A stretch of DNA of 64,000 nucleotides, from positions 186,001-250,000 of the forward strand of contig NZ_JABWDU010000010.1 of NCBI RefSeq assembly GCF_013371465.1. Reading direction: 5' to 3'. Origin of the DNA: Ensifer oleiphilus (GTDB lineage: Bacteria; Pseudomonadota; Alphaproteobacteria; Rhizobiales; Rhizobiaceae). This document shows positions 57,874-64,000 of this stretch, in pieces; the stretch's first letter is position 1; each line of letters starts with the position of its first letter. The notes under the pieces are model-generated. The model did no database searches. It worked only from the letters and a program-made list of their open reading frames with translations, and was not told the origin of the DNA. The translations under genes and the position numbers were made by a program.

Positions 57874-59036
57874 AGACCGAACTCCGCGCGGATAGCGGCA
57901 CTGTGTTCGCCGATCCTCGGCGCGGCGCGGTCGACCTGCGCACGCCGGCCATTGACCCGAAGCGGCGAACGCGTCGTCAGGATCGAGACGTTGTCCTCAC
58001 GGCTGACCGTTTGCAGCATGTCGAGCATGCGGAAGCCGTCGCTCTCCAGTAGTTCGTTCCAGTTGAGCACGCGCGCACACCAGATGTCGGCCGGCTCGAG
58101 CACAGCCAGCCAATGGTCCACCGCACCCTCGCTGATGCGCTCGGCAATCAGCGCCTTGATCTCGTCGCGCGCCGAGAACCAGGAAGACGGGTCGTCGCAA
58201 TAGGGTGCGAGCTGCGGCATCTCCAACAATTGTGCAAGTTTAGAGATCGGCGTCATGGCAATAGCGAGATAGCCGTCCTTGGCCGGATAGACGCCATAGG
58301 GAGCCGACAGATAGGCGTGCGCACTGCGGAAATCGGAACGCTTGGGCAGACGCCTGCCGTCGTTGAGGTGGGTGGTCAACACCTCGAACTGGAAATCGAC
58401 CAGCACTTCGAGCAGGCTGGTTTCGATCAGGCTGCCCTTGCCGGAGATGCCGCGGCGGACAAGCGCGGCGAGAATGCCTTGGGCGGCGGCGGCCCCCGCC
58501 AGCATGTCGCCGATCGCAAGGCCGAAGGGAACCGGCCCTTGCGCCTCGTCACCATTCAGCCACATGACCCCGGAACGCGCCTGCGCCAGCAGGTCCTGGC
58601 CCGGTCGCTTGACCCAGGGCCCCTCCTCACCGTAGCCGCTGATCGAAGCGTAGACGATGCGTGGGTTGATCGCGCGCACGGCTTCGTAATCGAGTCCGAG
58701 GCGTTGAATAACGCCGGGGCGAAAATTCTGGATCAGCACGTCGGCCTTGGCGAGAAGAGCCTTCAGCGCCGCCACGTCGGCCTCGTTCTTCAGGTCGATT
58801 GCGAGGCTCTCCTTGGCGCGATTGATCGCGTGGAAGATCGTGGAATCGCCACCGATCTCGGTGTCGCTCAAATAGAGACGGCGCGACAAATCCCCGCCAT
58901 CCGGGCGTTCGATCTTGATGACGCGCGCGCCGAGGTCCATCAACCTCAGGGAACAATAGGGGCCGGAGAGAAACTGGCTCGTGTCGACGACGACAAGACC
59001 GGCAAGTGGCAGTTCGTTTTCCTCGTGCATCGTCAT
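57870..59036 (-). CDS. CaiB/BaiF-family CoA-transferase
   Basis: 388-residue family III CoA-transferase. LAGLVVVDTSQFLSGPYCSL near 10-29 then MDLGARVIKIERPDGGDLSR near 31-50, the Asp-containing AKADVLIQNFRPGVIQRLGL near 89-108 (catalytic-Asp region), ISGYGEEGPWVKRPGQDLLA near 126-145, and the GGDMLAG-like segment LAIGDMLAGAAAAQGILAAL near 167-186. It moves CoA between carboxylic acids, so an acid is activated here. It follows the MaoC gene by 2 nt. Substrate unknown; together with MaoC it could dehydrate or hydrate an acyl-CoA. Confidence 0.9.
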   Translation of the reverse strand: MTMHEENELPLAGLVVVDTSQFLSGPYCSLRLMDLGARVIKIERPDGGDLSRRLYLSDTEIGGDSTIFHAINRAKESLAIDLKNEADVAALKALLAKADVLIQNFRPGVIQRLGLDYEAVRAINPRIVYASISGYGEEGPWVKRPGQDLLAQARSGVMWLNGDEAQGPVPFGLAIGDMLAGAAAAQGILAALVRRGISGKGSLIETSLLEVLVDFQFEVLTTHLNDGRRLPKRSDFRSAHAYLSAPYGVYPAKDGYLAIAMTPISKLAQLLEMPQLAPYCDDPSSWFSARDEIKALIAERISEGAVDHWLAVLEPADIWCARVLNWNELLESDGFRMLDMLQTVSREDNVSILTTRSPLRVNGRRAQVDRAAPRIGEHSAAIRAEFGL

Positions 59037-59038
59037 TC

Positions 59039-59590
59039 TTATTTCTCTGTCTTGCCGACGAAATCCGCCGGATTGTTGTATTTCACCGTCTGCAGGTGCT
59101 CGCAGTAGAGCACTAGCTCGCCCTCGTTCTTGAAGACCTGATAGCTCGCCCGGATCAGGCCCAACTCCCTGTAGCGCGGCGTTTTGTCCATGTTGGTGCG
59201 GATGGTGTAGATCGTGTCGCCGAGGAAGACTGGCTTGATGAAGCGCAGCTTGTCGTAGCCATAGGAGAAGGCGTTGACGCAGTTCGTGGCGACAAGCCCG
59301 AGGCCGGCGGAAAAGACGAAGGCGCCGGCCACCAGACGGCGGCCGAAGATGCCTTCCCGTTCCGCAAACATCTGATCCTGAACGTAAGGGTGGATATCGA
59401 CGACCAGCGTATTGAACAGATGGCTGTCGCTCTCCGAGATCGTGCGGCGCAGCGAGCGGATGCGCTGGCCGACCGGCCAATCCTCGTAGAACCAGTTTTC
59501 AGCGTTCCACACCGGCAGGGCTGCGTGATCTTCCGGCATGTCCGCGGGGAACGTCGTGGAGACTCCCACCGTTGGCGAGAATTCACTCAT
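59039..59590 (-). CDS. MaoC-like dehydratase/hydratase (copy 2)
   Basis: 183-residue hot-dog fold protein. [20 protein letters not shown] near 29-48, [20 protein letters not shown] near 50-70 (acid-base region), [20 protein letters not shown] near 103-122 and [12 protein letters not shown]. The block [19 protein letters not shown] equals that of copy 1 at 47283-47729 apart from conservative changes, so the two are paralogues. First gene of a three-gene operon with CaiB/BaiF and a cytosolic binding-protein homologue; its upstream region carries IclR site C. Confidence 0.88.
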   Translation of the reverse strand: MSEFSPTVGVSTTFPADMPEDHAALPVWNAENWFYEDWPVGQRIRSLRRTISESDSHLFNTLVVDIHPYVQDQMFAEREGIFGRRLVAGAFVFSAGLGLVATNCVNAFSYGYDKLRFIKPVFLGDTIYTIRTNMDKTPRYRELGLIRASYQVFKNEGELVLYCEHLQTVKYNNPADFVGKTEK

Positions 59591-59698
59591 GGAATGATCC
59601 TGCGCCGATTCGCGTCAGTGTGGGTGACCCGCCATCGCGGCTGGCGGCTGGGACGCATATTTCTCGACGGTCGTCGGGCATAATTTCCTCCATGAGTG

Positions 59699-59715
59699 TT
59701 CTTATCTGAAGATAA
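59699..59715. promoter_or_regulatory. IclR operator candidate, site C
   Basis: TTCTTATCTGAAGATAA, containing the perfect palindrome TTATCT-GA-AGATAA (59702-59715). It lies 109 nt upstream of the MaoC copy 2 start. Confidence 0.5.
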
Positions 59716-59751
59716 TGTTCACATATGCAGGAAATTTGCAAGGCGCAATAG

Positions 59752-59781
59752 GTCGGCCGCCATCGCGAGATGGCGGCCGAC
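59752..59781 (-). terminator. Hairpin after the MgtC gene
   Basis: Thirteen-base stem GTCGGCCGCCATC / GATGGCGGCCGAC with a GCGA (GNRA-type) loop, 86 nt past the MgtC stop on the minus strand. No U-tract is evident. Confidence 0.6.
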
Positions 59782-59867
59782 AACGTGCGTTGCGGAAGAG
59801 GTATAAGCGGATGGAGCCATCCGCAGTCGAAGCGGGCATGGCGGGGGGCGCGAAATGGAAATCGAGT

Positions 59868-60416
59868 CTAGCGAGCGACGTTGGGGGAGGTGGCGGCTTC
59901 GCCGCCAGGCTTGGCTGCCTCGGATCCAGCGTCCGTTCTTGCTTCACCCTTGGACGCCGCTGCGAACCAGCCGACAACGGTAAGAACGAAGAAGGCAGAA
60001 CCCGCCGCAAAGATGGCGATGATCCAATGGCCGAAGCCGAGTGAAAGGCCGATAGCGCCGGCCAGCCAGAGGCTGCTGCCGGTGGTCAGGCCCTGGACGC
60101 GCCCACGCGACAGGACGATGGTGCCGGCAGCCAGAAAGGCAACTCCCGCGGTCACAGCTTCAACGACACGCAACGGGTCGATCTGGACCCGCTGGTCGAA
60201 GAAGGCCTTCATGTAGACGCTTTCAAGCGAGATGATCGAGAAGGTACATGCGGCAAGGGATACGAGCATGTGGGTCTTCAGTCCGGCCGGCCGCGATTTC
60301 GCCTCGCGCTCGAAGCCGATGAGCGCGCCCATCATCAGGGCTGCGAGCATGCGCGCGAAGATGACCTGATATGGGATGTGGGACGGGGGAAACATGTCTG
60401 CGATGATCTGATCCAT
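59868..60416 (-). CDS. MgtC/SapB-family membrane protein
   Basis: 182-residue membrane protein. IPYQVIFARMLAALMMGALI near 14-33, IGFEREAKSRPAGLKTHMLV near 33-52 (the conserved GxERE...AGLRTH loop of MgtC), TAGVAFLAAGTIVLSRGRVQ near 90-109 and GLTTGSSLWLAGAIGLSLGF near 110-129. The last 35 residues are a polar Ala/Gly/Lys tail. MgtC proteins are linked to low Mg2+, F-ATPase and phosphate uptake. The longer open frame upstream has no coding support. Confidence 0.9.
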   Translation of the reverse strand: MDQIIADMFPPSHIPYQVIFARMLAALMMGALIGFEREAKSRPAGLKTHMLVSLAACTFSIISLESVYMKAFFDQRVQIDPLRVVEAVTAGVAFLAAGTIVLSRGRVQGLTTGSSLWLAGAIGLSLGFGHWIIAIFAAGSAFFVLTVVGWFAAASKGEARTDAGSEAAKPGGEAATSPNVAR

Positions 60417-60532
60417 GCGGAACCAACGCGAACGTGTCGCATTGGTTCCACCTGATGGCGCCGCCTTCCGCCCCGTTAAGCGGCGCCTTCGAGCGGCCTG
60501 TCCCTGCCCGCCCGTTTCAGCAAGTCTCGGCG

Positions 60533-61788
<1,256 letters not shown>

Positions 61789-62016
61789 GGCCGTGACCAG
61801 ATGCAATGAAGGAAACCAGCACCGGCACTCTGTCTCGGCCAATGCTTTGGGCGCTGCCACGCCCAAGCCAGCAGATGTCTCGCCAGGACCAACCTCTTCA
61901 CCTTCGGGACCGAATGAACCACAGCGCTTTCGGTCCCGATGATGTCGGCGCCGGTCCGTCGACTGCCATCGGCGAACCGGCATTTTCTCCCTCCACGCGA
62001 ATAGAAAGAGAAAACC

Positions 62017-62565
62017 ATGAGCAGAATTAGTCTAGTTGACCCCAAGTCGGCAACCGGTGACAGCGCCGAACTGCTGGGCAACATCCACGCCGCCTTCGGC
62101 GCGACGCCGAACATGTTCAAGGCGGTGGCCAATTCACCGGCGGCACTTGCGAGCATGTGGGGTTCGTTCGGCGCGCTCGGTAGTGGCCGGCTCGGCGCCA
62201 AGCTCGGCGAGCAGATCGCCGTTGCCGTCGCTGACCGCAACGATTGCCACTATTGCCTCGCCGCCCACACCGCGCTCGGTCGCAAGGCGGGCGCCACCGC
62301 ACAGGAGATGGCCGACGCCCAACGCGGCCAATCCAGCGACCCGAACACGGCGGCGGTGCTCTCGTTTGTGCGTACACTGGTAGAAAAGCGCGGCCAGGCT
62401 TCGGACGCGGACGTCAAGACATTGCGCGATAAAGGCTTTGACGATCAGGACATCGTCGAGATCATCGCCCATGTCGCGCTCAATCTTTTCACCAACTACA
62501 TCAATGTGGCGCTCGCCGTTCCCGTCGACTTCCCGGGCGTCAAGCTCGTGCGCGAAGCTGCCTGA
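62017..62565 (+). CDS. Carboxymuconolactone decarboxylase/AhpD-like protein
   Basis: 182-residue all-helical protein. FGATPNMFKAVANSPAALAS near 27-46, then the redox site GEQIAVAVADRNDCHYCLAA near 64-83, followed by His84: Glu65, Cys77, Cys80 and His84 match the AhpD ExxxxCxxCxxxH pattern. Such proteins act as alkylhydroperoxidases or disulfide oxidoreductases. Upstream is a non-coding 228-nt stretch; downstream the redox operon continues after 51 nt. Confidence 0.9.
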   Translation: MSRISLVDPKSATGDSAELLGNIHAAFGATPNMFKAVANSPAALASMWGSFGALGSGRLGAKLGEQIAVAVADRNDCHYCLAAHTALGRKAGATAQEMADAQRGQSSDPNTAAVLSFVRTLVEKRGQASDADVKTLRDKGFDDQDIVEIIAHVALNLFTNYINVALAVPVDFPGVKLVREAA

Positions 62566-62616
62566 GAACCCGCCGGGCAGCCTTGTCTGCCCGGCACTTC
62601 CCGAAGGAATGGCCCC

Positions 62617-63186
62617 ATGACAACAGATACCCCAAATCAGGCGCCGGAACTGGAAGTCGCAAGCTGGTTCAACACCACCGCGCCGCTCAGCCTCGGCATG
62701 CTGCGCGGACGCGTCGTCTTCATCCATGCCTTTCAGATGCTTTGCCCAGCTTGCGTCTCACACGGGCTGCCGCAAACCCAGCGCGTGCAACGCCTGTTTC
62801 GCGACACGGACCTACAGGTGATCGGGCTGCACACGGTCTTTGAACACCATGCGGCGATGGGTCCCGAGGCTCTCAAGGCGTTCATCCACGAATACCGGCT
62901 GACCTTCCCGATCGGTGTCGACGCCGCTTCGGTGGATATGCCGATACCGCGCACGATGCAGCGCTACGGCATGCGCGGCACGCCGACCACCATTATCATC
63001 GGACGCGACGGTACAGTGCGCCACCATCGCTTCGGCATCGAGGACGACCTGCTCGTCGGTGCATGGCTGGCGAACGCGCTCGACGAGCCACTGCCAACAA
63101 CGCTTCGGGATCTCGCTGGCTGCAGCACGGACGGCTGCGCGATCCCTGATGAGAGCTTACGTCGGTTGGAGACAAAGACGCGATGA
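62617..63186 (+). CDS. TlpA/redoxin-like thioredoxin-fold protein
   Basis: 189-residue protein without signal peptide. RGRVVFIHAFQMLCPACVSH near 30-49 carries the CPAC active site (Cys43, Cys46). The cis-Pro segment is RGTPTTIIIGRDGTVRHHRF near 124-143. The end has two more cysteines in AGCSTDGCAIPDES near 168-182. A cytosolic thiol peroxidase or disulfide reductase. Its stop overlaps the start of the amidotransferase gene by four bases (ATGA). Confidence 0.87.
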   Translation: MTTDTPNQAPELEVASWFNTTAPLSLGMLRGRVVFIHAFQMLCPACVSHGLPQTQRVQRLFRDTDLQVIGLHTVFEHHAAMGPEALKAFIHEYRLTFPIGVDAASVDMPIPRTMQRYGMRGTPTTIIIGRDGTVRHHRFGIEDDLLVGAWLANALDEPLPTTLRDLAGCSTDGCAIPDESLRRLETKTR

Positions 63187-63893
63187 CACTGAAATCGGCC
63201 CTGGTGATCAGGCACGTTCACTTCGAAGATCTTGGCACCTTTGACGCTCCCCTTCGTCGTGCCGGCTACGGGATTGAATACCGCGACGTCGGATCCTCGA
63301 ACTTTCTGGACTTCGCACCGGAGGCTGCCGATCTCCTGGTGGTCCTCGGCGGGCCGATAGGCGCCTACGAGGATTCGGCCTATCCGTTCCTGCAGCGGGA
63401 GGTCGAGGTCGTGACTGCCCGCTTGAAGACAGGACGTCCAACCCTTGGCATCTGCCTTGGCGCGCAACTGATGGCCCGTGCGAGCGGCGCGCGGGTCTTC
63501 CCATCGGGCATCAAGGAGATCGGTTTCGAGCCGATCAGCCTTACCGAAGTTGGTCGCGTTTCTCCCCTCCGCCATCTGGACGGGGTGCCGATGCTGCACT
63601 GGCACGGCGATACCTACGACCTTCCCGTCGGTGCGACCTTGCTGGCGTCCACCTCCAGGAACATCCAGCAGGCGTTCTCCATCGGCAGCAACATACTCGG
63701 GCTTCAGTTTCACCCCGAGGCGGATGCGGGACCGGCGTTCGAACGGTGGCTGGTCGGCCACGCCTGTGAGCTGGCAGCAGCGAAAATCGATATCGCAAAA
63801 CTCCGAAACGACACCGCTGATTTCGGCGCCGCGCTGGCGGTGGCCGCCGACGCAATGATCACGGAATGGCTGGAGCAGGTGCATGCGGACTGA
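63183..63893 (+). CDS. Class I glutamine amidotransferase-like protein
   Basis: 236-residue protein of the GuaA-N type. VVLGGPIGAYEDSAYPFLQR near 54-73, nucleophile elbow LGICLGAQLMARAS near 90-103 with Cys93, and HPEADAGP near 177-184 with the His-Glu of the triad. Such free-standing proteins may release ammonia from glutamine or act as gamma-glutamyl hydrolases. It overlaps both neighbours (4 nt upstream, 11 nt downstream), so it belongs to the redox operon; its partner is not obvious. Confidence 0.87.
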   Translation: MTLKSALVIRHVHFEDLGTFDAPLRRAGYGIEYRDVGSSNFLDFAPEAADLLVVLGGPIGAYEDSAYPFLQREVEVVTARLKTGRPTLGICLGAQLMARASGARVFPSGIKEIGFEPISLTEVGRVSPLRHLDGVPMLHWHGDTYDLPVGATLLASTSRNIQQAFSIGSNILGLQFHPEADAGPAFERWLVGHACELAAAKIDIAKLRNDTADFGAALAVAADAMITEWLEQVHAD

Positions 63894-64000
63894 TCAAGCA
63901 CAACCAATCGCCCTCAACGCCTTGCTTGTGGGCGACCTGACCGCCATCGACGAACGCGGGACGCCAAGCGGCATCGACAAGAAACCGGTTGCCGGGTCTT
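63883..64000 (+). CDS. MOSC-domain protein (YiiM-like), 5' end only
   Basis: ATG 63883 lies 11 nt inside the amidotransferase gene. The 39 residues visible begin MRTDQAQPIALNALLVGDLT and include RGTPSGIDKKPVAG, the opening motif of MOSC/YiiM proteins, which transfer sulfur or work with molybdenum cofactor in N-hydroxylated-compound reduction. The rest of the gene lies outside the window. Confidence 0.75.
   Translation, partial: MRTDQAQPIALNALLVGDLTAIDERGTPSGIDKKPVAGS

Noticed and set aside
61806-62030. 74-codon frame between the MarR and CMD genes
   Set aside because: Low-complexity composition and overlap with the CMD start and its ribosome site; no family resemblance.

Overview
The window is high-GC DNA with mostly SD-led genes, dense ABC and TRAP transporter operons, and family types typical of Rhizobiales: IalB-like protein, DUF4168, pseudoazurin, UgpC-type ATPases, RpiR/IclR/ArsR/MarR regulators, TerC. 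It looks like a Rhizobiaceae genome (Sinorhizobium/Ensifer or Rhizobium-like), perhaps a chromid or megaplasmid given the catabolic content. That assignment is inference from gene content. I see no rRNA, tRNA, CRISPR array, transposase or phage gene.

Left part (1-11.2 kb): the end of a polyamine-type ABC operon (PotA-like ATPase cut by the window edge, PotD-like binding protein); a small exported protein broken by an in-frame stop; a minus-strand sugar operon (binding protein, two permeases, PLP-dependent C-S lyase-type enzyme, PfkB kinase) with no ATPase. This operon is divergent from an RpiR regulator and a TrpF-like protein that lacks the catalytic cysteine. Next are a membrane fatty-acid desaturase and a PhnD-like binding protein without a signal peptide.

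Sulfur-themed part (12.6-21 kb): one minus-strand operon joins a cytosolic SsuA-like protein, an SsuD-like flavin monooxygenase, a fused TRAP permease (DctQM) and a Tat-exported TRAP binding protein. Divergent are an ArsR regulator and a Nu-class GST, followed by MetC and a polar amino-acid binding protein.

Middle (21-41 kb): APH(6)-type phosphotransferase, MFS, Glu/Leu/Phe dehydrogenase, a glycine-betaine ABC operon with a small HTH protein, IalB-like and SH3 proteins, BON protein, FkbM methyltransferase, DUF4168, SDR, L,D-transpeptidase, two small lipoproteins (one with a His...Cys order suggesting a permuted papain-like fold), an ICMT-like/E2-acyltransferase-like/SDR-SEC-C trio, TerC with a structured leader, and a MarR-MFS operon with a promoter placed for a leaderless mRNA.

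Right part (41-64 kb): a three-gene TRAP transporter; an 11-gene minus-strand operon for uptake and non-phosphorylating breakdown of a deoxy sugar, probably L-fucose (ABC transporter, RhaM mutarotase, Gfo/Idh oxidoreductase, L-fuconate dehydratase, SDR, FAH-family hydrolase, plus an extra enolase-superfamily enzyme and a MaoC protein); its IclR regulator; a lactonase-type amidohydrolase; and a MaoC / CaiB-BaiF / signal-less binding-protein operon. Three promoters here share a TTCTYATYTG motif, so the regulator may join all these units. The end holds MgtC, pseudoazurin divergent from a MarR protein with a four-cysteine tail, and a redox operon (CMD/AhpD-like, thioredoxin-fold, glutamine amidotransferase, MOSC start).
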